Position numbers and translations under genes: made by a program. Positions 22,419-33,162 of a DNA stretch of 64,000 nucleotides are shown piece after piece. The notes under the pieces are model-generated. The model did no database searches and was not told the origin of the DNA. It saw only the letters and a program-made list of their open reading frames with translations. The stretch is from Gambelia wislizenii (lineage: Eukaryota; Chordata; Lepidosauria; Squamata; Crotaphytidae), in the NCBI GenBank assembly GCA_030847615.1, contig JAUMIR010000005.1:172574596-172638595 (forward strand), written 5' to 3'. Numbering within the stretch: the first letter of the stretch is position 1; each line of letters opens with the position of its first letter.

Positions 22419-23522
22419 AAAGGACGTTGGGGGCGGCAGAACAGAGGATAGGTAGGCAACAAGCTCTGCTGCCTCCCCCCTCCTCCTTTGGGCACCCCCC
22501 ACCTGGGCACCACATGGGGGGGCAGGCAGGGGTCTGAGGAGTGATGCGGCAGGAGTGCCTAGAGAGGGCGGCGGGAGTGCCATGACATGACAACCTGTTT
22601 GGGGGCTGCGGGGGGGGGTGAGCCAGAGGACGGGCGCGAGCAGCCGCAGCAGGGCTGTGGGCTGGGGTGTCCCCCCCGCCACCACCACTTTGCAGGGATG
22701 GCCAGGCGGGTAGGGGGGGTTGGCACAGCTGCCACAAGGTGGGCGGCATCAAGCGGGCAAGACTGGGGGCCCTCCTGCAGGCAGGCACCCACTCCCCCCC
22801 TCACCGTTCGATATGTGGCCCTGCTCTTGGGGTCGGCTGGGTGGGGGAGGGTGCGGGCAGAGACCATGGGGCCTGGGCAACTGCACAGACCACCCCGCCC
22901 CCCCTTGCAGTGGCCAGGGTGGCCATTGGAGCAGGGGGTGCAATAGTGCAGCTATTGGGGTGGGGGTGCATGGCAGGTGGCCTCGGTTTGGTGCCACCCC
23001 CCCGGAAGGCACACACCTTGCCTCTTTTGGGGGCAGCATTGGAGCAAACCCCTCCCATCCAGCATTCCAGGGAGGGGGTGAGAAAGGGGGGCAGACAATG
23101 GGGGGTCCCCCACCCCTTCCCCACGCCCTCCCTCGTGAGGGCTGGCCAGCTAATAACATATAACAATAACAAAAAAAATAAATATATACAAAAAAAAGCA
23201 GTATGACAGAGGGGACCAAATTCATATGTGGAGCCTACGCGAGGGGGCTGTCAGCCACTACCCCATCCCTGCCATGGGGGTCGGTGGGGGACCCTGGGCC
23301 TAGGGGGCCTGGATGTGGGGCCTGGGCTGGGGGGGCAGCATGTATTGCACATGGCACACCCTCCACGCATTACAGGCGTTCCTTTTCTTTTCCAGGGTTC
23401 GGGCAGCGAGACGGTGGTCGGCGCTAAATAAAACCCACGAGGTTCCCCTTTAATTTGTGCGAGGGCTAGTAGCACCTGTCCAGGAGTTGCCTCGCAGTTA
23501 CGCCACCTGGTGGGGTTGGGAG
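22419..23522 (+). other. Ngaro 5' untranslated region
   Basis: Very GC-rich leader between A1 and the first Gag codon with many G runs. Numerous long open frames on both strands here are by-products of the low stop-codon density; none is conserved. Confidence 0.5.
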
Positions 23523-24830
23523 ATGGGGCCTAAGCGTATGACAAAACAGTGCCACCTGCAGGACCCACCACCTCCTGCTGGGGAGCAACCTCCAGTGGGG
23601 GTGGTGTCGGCTGGGGAAGAGGGGGTGGCCCCCTGGCGGGCAAGCCCTGGCCCAGCCAGGTGATAACCAGGACATTGCCCCAACCGATGCCGGGGGAGGC
23701 CCACCGCCCCCCGGTGGAGGCCTTCGGAGCCCTGGCACTCACCTTGGGGGACATCATGGGGGTATTGAATGTACTGGTCCAGAAGGTAGACGCGAATAGG
23801 GATCCCCCTCCCACGGTGTGAGAGGAGGTGCAGATTCTCCCGGTGTCCCTGAGCATGGAACCCAGCACGTCATCCAGTGGCAGTGGAAGGTCAAGGCAAT
23901 CCAGGTTCAGAGGTTGGAGTGGTTCAAGGGACTCTGGGCAATCTGAGTCACGGGGATCAGCATCGCGCCGGCACAGTGGATCCGGTGGTGGACGTAGTCT
24001 GTGGAAGAGGCGTAGGAGGTCGCGTTCTGGGTCTTCTTCTGCTGAGTCTTCTGATGAGGACAAGTACAGGTATTGGGAGAAAGGTTCTTTCAAGCCAGGC
24101 CTGCCAGGATGGGCCCTCAAGCAGGGGAAGGCCAGGCAAAAGGCCAGCGAGGAGTGAAAGGCTGGGGGGGGCGCAGCTGAGGGGGAGGAGCTTAGGGAGG
24201 CAAAATCCAAGGAGGACCCTCCAGGGGGCCATCTGTATCACAAAGTGCATTCCAAGATCCTGCAGGGCTACTATGTTGATGGTTTTTCATTGGCACCACC
24301 CCCGGGTGAAGAGGCCAGGGTTCACAGGAGTGACAAGAAAGAGAACAAGAAAACCAGCTCGGAGACTGTGGAACGCACTTTTGCCAACTGGCTCAGGGGC
24401 TATGCGGTGTTCATGGGGGTCGTGGCTCTGGTTTTTCCGGAGTGGGCCTGGCACTTTATCAACCATCTCCATCAGGTGATCAAGGTCAGGTCTCAGGCGG
24501 GGGATGCCAATGCCATCATGTATGACAATGAGTGCAGGAAGAAAGCTTCCAGATCCCCCATGCACTGATGGGAAACCCTACTTGGCTGCAGGCCACTGGA
24601 CCAGGCCGGTGGGACAAGAGTGATCCTCCAAAGGTCAATTGCAAAAAGGAGGGGAAGAAGCCGGTGTGCTGGGAGTACAACAGGGGCAAGTGCTCCCAGT
24701 ACAAGTGCTAGTTTGACCAATACTGTGACAGTTATGGGGATGGGCATCCGAAGGTCAACTGTCCCTGCCAAGGGGGTGGGAGCCAATCCTTTCAGAGCAG
24801 TCACCCTGCCTCAGGTGGTGCCAGAAAAGA
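23523..24830 (+). pseudogene. Ngaro ORF1, Gag-like
   Basis: The start at 23523 gives MGPKRMTKQ, a basic beginning usual in this family. Further on are an acidic/hydrophobic block (LGDIMGVLNVLVQKVDANRD near 23740-23800), a Ser/Arg-rich low-complexity segment (23850-24060), the conserved core ILQGYYVDGFSLAPPP (about 24257-24304), ERTFANWLRGY (about 24371) and MYDNECR. A C-terminal Cys/His knuckle follows at 24663-24770 (CWEYNRGKC, QYKC, then HPKVNC). In DIRS-order elements this product is the nucleocapsid-like RNA-binding protein. A TGA at 23819, frameshifts near 23660 and 24240 and a stop inside the finger break it into pieces, the largest at 23828-24157 and 24245-24568. Confidence 0.75.
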
Positions 24831-24939
24831 GGCAGGGTCTGGAGGTGGCATCAACGCCAGCTCAGCCAAGTGAGGGGACCCCTAGGAGTGGGGGGTGGGG
24901 TCGCATGGCAGCAACACCAGTCAAGTTGGAGGCTATGTG

Positions 24940-26220
24940 ACCTCTTCTAGCCGCCTACCCCAAGAAAGAGGCAGCAGCTTACCTGGCTGCGGGTTTTGAA
25001 TTGGGCTTTCACATACCTTTGCAGAGTACAAGGGAGACGTCCACCTCTGGCAACCTAAAATCAACTGCCGGAGGTATTGGCCTGGATGATTGGGAAAGAG
25101 CTGGAGGTGGGTCACATAGCCGGCCCATTTGAGCTACCTCCCATGCCCAATATGCGGGTCTCGCCACTTGAGGTGGTTCCCATGAAGGTGCATGGGGAAT
25201 TCTGTCTCATACACCACTTATCTTACCCAAAAGGGGCTTCTGTCAATGATGCCATTCCTCCGGAATTATGCACGGTACGGTATGCGTCATTGGACCATGC
25301 AATCCGGCTCTTGCAGAACTGTGGTCAGGGAGCCCTCATGGCCAAGTGTGATATCCAGTCGGCATTCCGGCTGTTACCGGTGCATCCGGATGATCATTGC
25401 CTGTTGGGTTTCAAATTCCAAGATAAGTGGTATTATGACATGGCATTACCGATGGGCTGCTCCATCAGCTGCGCAGCCTTCGAGGCCTTCAGCACATTCC
25501 TAGAGTGGGCCCTGCAGCACAGGGCAGGTTCACCATTTGGCACCCACTACCTGGATGACTTCGTCATGATGGGCCCCGCAGGGGGGAAGGAATGTGGGGT
25601 CTTGCTCTCTTCCTTTCAGGAATTGTCCGAGGAGCTCGGAGTCCCCCTGGCCCCGGATAAGACGATGGGCCCTTCCACATCCCTAGTGTACCTGGGAATA
25701 CAGCTGGATTCCATGGCGGGAGTCTCCAGGCTGCCAGATGACAAGATCGAGGGACTGAGGGGGATGCTGGTCGATCTCCGATGGAGGGAGAAGGTCATGC
25801 TGAAGGAAGCCCAATCGCTGCTGGGGCATCTGAATTTTTGCATGCAGGGTGGTTTCGCCGGGGAGGGCATTTTGTGCCCGCATCGCACGCCTCACAGGGG
25901 GAGTGAGAGTGCGACACCACTGCATCCGACTGACGAGGGGAGTCAAGGAAGACATGGGAGTTTGGCTTGATTTCTTAAGAAACTACAATGGTATCTCTTC
26001 ATGGCAGAGGCAGCTGAACCTTGAGGCCGGCCTGCAGGTGCACTCCAAGGCCGGCAGCTTAGGTTTCGGGGTGTATTACAGTGGCCACTGGTGTGCACAG
26101 CCATGACCTCAGGCATGGTCTACATCCGGCGTGATGAGGGATCTCACATTCCTGGAATTCTTCCCCATCCTGGCGGGCATCTCCTTCTTCAGTAAAGCGG
26201 CAGGTCATGGAGACCCCTGA
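24940..26220 (+). pseudogene. Ngaro ORF2, reverse transcriptase and RNase H
   Basis: An N-terminal part (about 24953-25060, YPKKEAAAYLAAGFELGF) leads to the open 25077-25970 frame. There the reverse transcriptase has FCLIHHLSYPKGASVND, KCDIQSAFRLLPVHPDD, the MGCSISCAAFEAF block and the catalytic HYLDDFVMMG, all typical of the DIRS order. Near 25845 a one-base shift moves the protein into the frame 25849-26106, which continues through GVWLDFLRNYNG to the RNase H start (AGSLGFGVYYSGHW). The catalytic Asp residues of the polymerase are still present. Upstream and downstream frameshifts make it non-functional. The product would copy the element RNA in the nucleus or cytoplasm. Confidence 0.85.
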
Positions 26221-26229
26221 AATACCTTT

Positions 26230-26905
26230 TTGGTGAAGAAGGCGCTGGAGGGCTGGAGAAGGGGGACGCCAAGAGCAGCGGACGGGAGGCGCCCGGTGTC
26301 CTTCGAGATGCTTTCCCGGCTGGCAGGCTTGCTACCTTCCATTTGCCACTCTGCCTACGAGGCGCTGCTATTCAGAACGGCGTACACTATGGCATTCTTC
26401 GGTGCCCTGAGTCGGGGAGGTGGTGTGTTCCTCCAAACGAGATGCGACCAGCAGGGCACTGCAGCGGCACGATGTGACAATCTCCAGCAAGGGCATGACT
26501 CTGTGCATATGCCAGTCAAAGGCTGACCAGCATGGCCATGGGGACCACTCTTCACCTGCAGAAGATTGCGGACTCGTTCCTGTGCCTGGTCACCTGTATG
26601 CAGGAGTTCTTGCACGTGCGGGGGGCATCTAAGGGCCCCCTCTTCCAGCATAAGGATGGGATACCACTCATGAGGTATCAGTCTGTGGGCATGCTGAAGA
26701 AGGCCTTGGTGCATATGGGGCTGCTGGCGGAAGAATTTGGCAGCCATTCCTTCCGTATAGGGGCCGCTACTATGGCAGCAGAAGAGGGCCTGTCAGCGGA
26801 AGCCATCATGAAGCTGGGCTGATGGAGGTCCAGGGCTTACGCCACATACATCCGGCCTGAACGAGGGGCCCCACCAGGGCAGAGGCCTTGTGTGGGCCTC
26901 TAGGG
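26230..26905 (+). pseudogene. Ngaro tyrosine recombinase
   Basis: An N-terminal helical part (SAYEALLFRTAYTMAFFGAL, about 26350-26410) is followed by the first catalytic-Arg region, blurred by a frameshift near 26412. The frame 26532-26822 carries LKKALVHMGLL and then the HxxR box in SHSFRIGAATMAAEEGLSAE. At 26820 a TGA interrupts KLG-stop-WRSRAYATYIRP; the trailing segment contains the expected Tyr nucleophile. Family members have an Arg at the TGA position, so a CGA-to-TGA change is the simplest cause. The enzyme would integrate the circular cDNA by site-specific recombination. Inactive here. Confidence 0.85.
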
Positions 26906-26962
26906 CTGCCTGTTGATGAGGGGAGGGTTGGCGGAAGGCATTTCCAGGGGAAAAGCCTTGTT

Positions 26963-27388
26963 GGCGGATGTTATGGGTCATGATAGGGCGTGAGGTCAGG
27001 GGTCTCCATCAAGTGCAAGTTCAAGCTATAGTTCAAGTTCAAGTTCAAGGGAGACCCCACCTCTAGTGATTAACTGTTTGTTTTCAGTGGAGGAGAGGGA
27101 GTCGAGCAGATGGCTCGGCCAGTAGCCCTCTCTTCCAGGGAGTCGGCATGGGCCGACGGGTGGCCTTGGCCCACATGGATGGGCTCAAGAAAGGATCACT
27201 ACCCATACATTGCCACCAACCATCTAGCAAAAAATTGTGGCCAATTTTATTGCCAAAACATGTATTTACTAACCTGTATCTAACCTATGTTTTCTGAAGA
27301 AGTAACCAAAATATAATCTTTGAATATGTGACCAAGTGTTGAGTGTTCATTCAAAGGGTCTGAGGGGTCATACGGTCTGGGTCTGCAA
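26963..27388 (+). repeat. Split direct repeat B1
   Basis: Begins ggcggatgttatgggtcatg and ends gggtctgcaa, directly abutting A2 with a two-base overlap. It contains a short (AGTTCA)n variation, with one more unit than B2. Match to B2 is well above nine in ten by eye. Confidence 0.85.
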
Positions 27389-27750
27389 GGGGGCTCTGCC
27401 GGTTGCCGACGGGCCTTTTTGCGGCCCGACTGGCACCCCCGGATGCCTCTTTGCCCCCCCATGCCACCAAGGGCAGGGGGGAGGAGTGGAGGAACGCATG
27501 GCCCTCCATGGCAGCTGCCATGCTGCCTTTTCCTTCCCAGGCTGCTTTGCGGCCAGAAGGGGCGGAGGGAGGGCGGCCAGCCAATCAGAGTGGGCCTGCT
27601 CGCCTCCGATTGGCTGGGGGCCCTCCTTGAGAGGTGGGTCATCCGGCCGGCTCTGGCGCAGCCAGATGACATCAGAGGAGGGGCGACGGAGCTGTTAAAT
27701 AGCAGCTCTGTTGGCAGTCCCTCCTCTTTTGGCTCCAAGGAGCCGAAGAC
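27387..27750 (+). repeat. Split direct repeat A2
   Basis: Begins aagggggctctgcc and ends gagccgaagac. It copies A1 (22057-22418), including the CRE-like and TATA-like motifs. Confidence 0.85.
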
Positions 27751-27800
27751 CCACCCACCCTCTCTCAGGGGACTTCAATCCTTGTTGCAATTTGCAGGGC

Positions 27801-28219
27801 GGCGGGTGTCATGGGTCGTGATAGGGCATGAGGTCAGGGGTCTCCGTCGAGTGCAAGTTCAAGCTCTAGTTCAAGTTCAAGGGAGACCCCACCTCTAGTG
27901 ATTAACTGTTTGTTTTCAGGGGAGGAGAGGGAGTCGAGCAGATGGCTCAGCCAGCAGCCCTCTCTTCCAGGGAGTCGGCATGGGCCGACGGGTGGCCTTG
28001 GCCCACATGGATGGGCTCAAGAAAGGATCACTACCCATACATTGCCACCAACCATCTAGCAAAAAATTGCGGCCAATTTTATTGCCAAAACATGTATTTA
28101 CTAACCTGTATCTAACCTATGTTTTCTGAAGATGTAACCAAAATATAATCTTTGAATATGTAACCAGTGTTGAGTGTTCATTCAAAGGGGCTGAGGGGTC
28201 GTACGGTCTGGGTCTGCAA
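27801..28219 (+). repeat. Split direct repeat B2
   Basis: Begins ggcgggtgtcatgggtcgtg and ends ggtctgcaa, the right end of the element. About 50 bases (27751-27800) with no counterpart separate it from A2. Confidence 0.85.
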
Positions 28220-28639
28220 ATAGCAACTGTGACTTGCTGCAATCCTGAATCATCCTGTTTCATCTTGGGTCCTCCCAGTTACTCAGTCCTCCTTCCCAGG
28301 ATTTAAATCTTGAACTGTGTTGTTTGTTTTAGGTGAAAAAAACATTCCTTCTCTGTGGTGTCTCCTTCCTGTTTGCTGTTCTTTTAGGAAACTGTTTTAA
28401 CTGTATTAACCTGTTAGTCATTTGTTAGCAATGAACCTGTTAGTAACTTTTTAGTTACAGTTTTAAATGCCCAGCCATTCAATTTAGTTATTTAATCTAT
28501 GTTTATCTGTATACTATTTACCTATTTAGTTATTTAATTATTTAGGTTTAATTTTTTTTTACTTAATATGTATTTAACTTACTGGTTTTTTTTGTTTTTT
28601 GTTAAGTTATAAGCCTATCAATATGACTTCCAGAGAGTT

Positions 28640-29940
28640 CAGGGAAGTCCTATTTACTCTTCTCCCCCTAAAACTAAACACCTCAAGACTAATGAGTTTT
28701 TCAAACCAGGTAGGCAGTTATCAGATGTTGTTAAAGTTGCAATCCCTACCTTTAATAGGTTCAAGGCTCTAGAAGCAGAAAACTTAAGAGTCCCAGTATC
28801 TACAAGGTAGAAATAATGTAACTGAAAACAAGCCAGATAGTGGGAGTAGGCATGACGATACTCAGGAGATTACTTCCCCTTCCAACAATAGGACACTCCT
28901 GGAAAATCAATATAATTTGGTGGCAGTAACTGTTAAAAGTATTTATAGTAAGCTAAAGGATATTTCAGACAAATTAGACTGTCTTATCTTTGCCATAAAA
29001 GGGGAAAGTCATACTCCATTTCTGAAAACAGCTATTCAGAAGCAAAAAGATTTCGAAGTATCAAAAACCATTCCTACAAACCAGTCTCCACTCCTTGTAG
29101 CTGAGAGCCTTTTAAAGGATATGAACCTTTCTCTTCAGGCTAATCAGGTTGCTTTAACTATATTTCCTTATAGGCAACATATCCCACAGTGGAATACATT
29201 GAGCCATGCTAGGAAACATCTTAGTATTATGTTACAATTACCTATTAAGGCAGTTCATCTTTCATCTGTTAATTCCTTGTATGCCCCTTTTCAAGTGCAA
29301 AAATCTATTCTAGTATTTAGGTCAGCTAGAATACCTTCCCTCATTATGAAGAGGAAAGCTTTTTTTATTAGGTTGGGTGTGCTACCTACTCAAGCGTTTT
29401 TAGATACAGTGAAGAAACCTTTATTGCCCTATTTATTGGGAGAACATAGATCCAAGCCAAGTTTTAGGCTTGATAATTGCAATTTAAAAGCTTCATCTAA
29501 TGAAGATTTTCATTGTGTGCAGCAACACCCTGATTTTGTGAATTGCCCTCAGGAAGGCTGCCTACAAAATCCATTTAATATCTCTAGATTCAGTGAAGAA
29601 GAGCAGCTGACAGACTCTTATAAACATTTACCCACAGATGAAAAGAAGCTATTTAAATAGGTTGGGCATCTTAAGAGAAAGATTATCTGTATCAAGTAGA
29701 GTAGAACTGGACCTAGATTTACCCCCTATGAAACAGGGTGATTTGGTTATGTTTGAAAACCCTCCCACTAATAGAAATATCATATCTAGCCAAGCTCGTC
29801 AAACAACAGCTAATTGGTTAGAGATGAAGAAATTGGAGATTGATGAATTAGCTGAAAGAAAGTCCAAACAGGAGGATATTTCATCTGTTGATGTACATCA
29901 AATAGACTGTAACCCTTATTTACTAAAAAAAATTGGTTAG
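28640..29940 (+). pseudogene. LINE ORF1
   Basis: Open from 28917 to 29660, then shifted into 29638-29940. Before 28917 the same protein can be followed back to about 28640 (ending in KPGRQLSDVVKVAIPTFNRF) through a stop. Recognisable parts are a mixed-charge N-terminal region, a central segment with FPYRQHIPQWNTLSHARKHL and IPSLIMKRKAFFIRLG, and an acidic/basic tail. Its position directly before an endonuclease-RT frame makes it the RNA-binding ORF1. I do not see a zinc knuckle. The function is inferred from position and resemblance to lizard LINE ORF1 proteins. Confidence 0.6.
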
Positions 29941-32284
29941 TGGTAACTTCAGAAGAAATCAATGAAATCCAGGTTTTGAAACAACAATGACAACTAACAC
30001 ACTTAACATCTGGATTTTCCTGTTTGTCCTGGAATTTAGCAAGCTGGACAAATAAATTAGAGGACTATGATTTTTTAGATTATATAAAGTAATTCCAGGT
30101 CCTGCTGTTTCAAGAAACCTGGTCAAAATATGATATTTGGCTACCTGGATTTATTCAAATCCTGCACTCTTCTAAAGGTGGCAGACCAAGTGGAGGTCTG
30201 GCTATATTGATATCCATCCCTCTTTCAGCCTCAATTATTCCTCTTAAGGGATTAGTTTCAGGTGCCATGGCCATCCTTCTTAAGAATGAATATCATTCTT
30301 ATATTTTTGTTAACATCTATGTTCCTCCCCACACTTCACCATATTATGATCCAATCTATTGGTATAAATTAGAAGAATATTTACGGGAGTTGGAGTATGA
30401 ATTTTCACTAGTTCCATTGGTAATTGCTGGTGACTTTAATGCATGTATAGGCTCATAAAACCAAGAATTTGTGAGGGCTTTAGGAGGCCCAACTAAGTTG
30501 TGGGATGGTTTAGAATCCTGAATGTCTAAAGATAGGAAGATCAATGACTTTGGCCTTATTTATTTTACTCTGTTAACAAAATTAAATTTAGTTTTAATAA
30601 ATGGTTCCCATGTTGATAATTCTAAGGGTGATTTCACCATCATAAACAACTTTAAAGCAAGCACAGTTGATTATGTGTTAATATCATATGAGCACCAATC
30701 CTTGTTCTTTTTTTTTTTTTTAACAGTTGATTTAGTTGCTGGTAGTGATCATCAGCCACTTAGATTTTCCCTACGGTGGTTCAACAATGCTTCTACAAAT
30801 ACTGCATACCACCTTAATTCTGAACATGTCCAATTAACTTCTGATAAAAGGATTAAATGGAATTCCCTACTGCAGTCAGGTTTACAACAGAAGCTCTACT
30901 CTGAGGAATTTTAAAACTAAAAAATGATATGTCTCAAGCCTCCAGTGTTGAGTCTGCAATTCAGTTGTATATACAATGAACAAATTCTCTTAGATCCCTC
31001 TTTATAAAAAGGTACCCTACCCAAAAAGCTCTCAGACCAAAAGAGACAATGCTTGGTTTGATAATAACTGAAGGAATTTCAAAAGGCAAATGGGAAAAGC
31101 TGCTAAATTATATCATTCTTCCAATTCCTCTGAAATTCCCTCACATTTCTATGACCTCCATAAAAAATATAAAAGATTACTTTGTGAGAAAAAAGGGACT
31201 TATTGTAAGGAACAGTAGAAGGAACTAGGCCTACACATTCCTGCAAAAGAATCCATCAAAATTCTGGGAAAGAATTGCTCGAAAAAAGGTCATACCCAAT
31301 TTTAGAAGGAATTATTCCTAAGGATATCTGGGAAATTTATTTTGGAAAGTTGTTTAATGATCCAGACCATTTTAAGACTACCCTCCAGGACTATACTAGA
31401 AATAATGGGAACATAGCTGGGAAAACATCTCAATACATAAGGCCTAGTCATTAATACTAAGACTAAAAAGAGGTAAAGCATCTGGAGAAGATGGCCTTCC
31501 ACTAGATTTTTATATTGCATTTTCTGACTAGTGGACTCCAATTTTTGTGTCATTGTTTTCTCTAGTTAACAAAGTAGGAGTTACACCACATAACTGGTAA
31601 TCTGCTATTGTAGTCCCAATCTATATAAAGGGACCTAGAAATGACCCATGAAATTATAGGCCCATTAGCCTTTTGGATGTTTCTGGGAAAATATATGCCA
31701 GATCTCTCCTGGATGTGTTGGAGGATAGAGTGGAAGAGCATGCATTGCTAGCTCCAGAACAGGCTGGCTTCCGCTCAGACAGGTCAACCTTGGATAATTG
31801 TTTTATGCTGAAACATGCTATTGATAAATATTTGGCAAGAATCGTAAAGCATATTTTTGTGGCATTCATAGATTTGAAGGCTGCTTTCAACTCCATATTG
31901 AGGGTACATCTCTGGAACAAATTATAATCTATGGGTATCGATACAAACCTTTTAAGATGTATAATAGCCCTTCACTCAGATACATCCTTGAAAGTCAGAA
32001 TTGATGATACACATCTTTCAGACTTGATACCTGTCTCTAAAGATGTTAGACAAGGGTGTTTGTTTGCTCCCCTTCTTTTCAATTTATTTATAAACAATGT
32101 CGTCGAATTCCTAAAAGGTGACCAATTTTTTCCCAGTTAAAATTGGAAATTGGAAGTATTTGATTTTATTGTATGCTGACAATGCTATCCTGATTTCTTA
32201 CACTCAAGTAGGCTTCCGTAGACTGGTGAACCAGTTTAGTGGATATTGTAAGAATGAACTTCATTCCATCAATTATCAAAAAAG

Positions 32285-32298
32285 AAAAGTTATGGTAT
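32285..32298 (+). repeat. Left 14-bp target duplication
   Basis: aaaagttatggtat, repeated exactly at 32527-32540, where the LINE frame resumes. It delimits the insertion 32299-32526. Confidence 0.85.
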
Positions 32299-32526
32299 GT
32301 TTTCCATGGTTTTTTTCCAGGCTGTGAGGCTGTGTTCTGGAAGAGTTTATTTCTGATGTTTCATTTGCATCTGTGGCTGGCATCTTCAGAGAATGGCATC
32401 TCTGAAGATGCCAGCCACAGATGCAGGTGAAATGTGAGAAATAAACTCTTCCAGAACACAGCCCCACAGCCAAGAAAAAAAATTGGAAAACCTATGGATG
32501 CCTGCCGTGAAAGCCTTCAACCTCAC
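32299..32526. mobile_element. Inverted pair of Penelope-like terminal modules
   Basis: Arms 32299-32396 (minus) and 32397-32497 (plus) are inverted copies of the same terminal module, sharing tctgaagatgccagccacag and aaataaactcttccagaaca. Beyond the right arm lies the distal tgaaagccttcaac seen at 20748. Penelope elements are known for direct or inverted terminal repeats. The exact 14-bp duplication shows that it moved as one unit into the LINE. Confidence 0.8.
32348..32440. ncRNA. Two opposed hammerhead-like cores
   Basis: The minus core (32396 down to 32348) reads attct, CTGAAGA, a stem-II region, GAAA, catc, agaaat. The plus core (32396-32440) reads CTGAAGA, a stem-II region, GAAA, tgtg, agaaat. 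CTGAAGA fits the CUGANGA consensus, and attct can pair with agaaat as stem I. Both are partly degenerate, the plus one more so in the cleavage region. Confidence 0.5.
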
Positions 32527-32540
32527 AAAAGTTATGGTAT
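32527..32540 (+). repeat. Right 14-bp target duplication
   Basis: Second copy of aaaagttatggtat. See the left copy at 32285. Confidence 0.85.
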
Positions 32541-33003
32541 TTGGGAAATCCAAAAAAACCCTTAACTGGCTACTCAATGGGAATAAATTGGAACAAGTTC
32601 TTTCTTTTAAATATCTTGGAATAGTCATTCACTGGACAGGTAACTGGTCTTCACAGGTTCTTTTAAGTACCCTGTTAGCTGAAAAAACTAAATGGCCTAC
32701 TAAGATTCTTCTGCACAAAAGGGGGCAATATGATCCAGCCTACTTTAGAACTTTATAGATTTAGCGTCCTACCAAAACTGCTGTATGGAGCACCACTATG
32801 GGCTCTGGCCAATATAGACATATAAGAGAGGGCACAAAATAATTTTTTCATCAGACTTGTGGCAGTTCCCACTTCCACTAAATTAGCACTGCTTCTTGCA
32901 GAGACGGTTTAATGCCAATTAAAGCAGAGGCTCTTAGATTAGTCCTTCTCTTCTGGCTAAAAAAATATCATTAAGCAGGTATCTGAGTTCCTTTTGATAG
33001 AAT

Positions 33004-33060
33004 GAGAATCATAGAATTGTAGAATTGGAAGAGACCCCAAGGGCCATCCAGTCCAATCCC
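33004..33060 (-). mobile_element. CR1-like LINE 3' end fragment
   Basis: gaatcatagaattgtagaat followed by tggaagagaccccaagggcc and ccagtccaatccc is the reverse complement of the classic CR1 3' end with its ATTCTATGATTCT tail. The body beyond 33060 diverges from CR1 as I know it. Confidence 0.6.
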
Positions 33061-33162
33061 AGTCTCTTGATGAGCCATGGCCCAATTCATGGATGCAAAA
33101 ATGCAATTGGCTGTCATGAACTTGGGGTTTTCTGTTCCTTTTTTTCTGACACAAGGATATGA

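Larger units (their letters stand above)
22057..28219 (+). mobile_element. Ngaro/PAT-type tyrosine-recombinase retrotransposon
   Basis: A 6.2-kb element with order A1 - Gag - RT/RNase H - tyrosine recombinase - B1 - A2 - B2. A1 (22057-22418) and A2 (27387-27750) are copies of each other, as are B1 (26963-27388) and B2 (27801-28219). Such split direct repeats, with a tyrosine recombinase in place of a DDE integrase, define the Ngaro/PAT group of the DIRS order. The element circularises via the repeats and integrates by recombination without target duplication, in agreement with the absence of any flanking duplication. There is no room between RNase H and recombinase for the methyltransferase seen in DIRS1 proper. 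All frames are broken, yet all modules are present. Confidence 0.85.
29987..32990 (+). pseudogene. LINE ORF2: AP endonuclease and reverse transcriptase
   Basis: The endonuclease starts with LSWNLASWTNKLEDYDF (about 30023) and shows QETW (about 30113), GRPSGGLAIL (about 30182), VIAGDFNACIG (about 30422), VDYVLIS (about 30669) and GSDHQPL (about 30745). A linker with PWFDNN (about 31053) leads to the reverse transcriptase: RPISLLDVSGKIYARSLL (about 31660), FIDLKAAFNSI (about 31867), VRQGCLFAPLLFNLF (about 32046) and LLYADN (about 32167). Two catalytic positions look mutated: the usual AFDS Asp is Asn, and the second Asp of YADD is Asn. After the Penelope insertion come VMVFGKSKK and LSFKYLGIVI. 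Many stops and shifts. The product would nick target DNA and prime reverse transcription. Confidence 0.8.

Noticed and set aside
22014..22688. Long Pro/Ser-rich open frame on the minus strand (224 codons)
   Set aside because: It lies antisense across the Ngaro A1 repeat and leader in very GC-rich DNA, where stops are rare. It shows no domain.
23530..24210. 226-codon minus-strand open frame
   Set aside because: Antisense shadow of the Ngaro Gag region; the sense strand carries the recognisable motifs.
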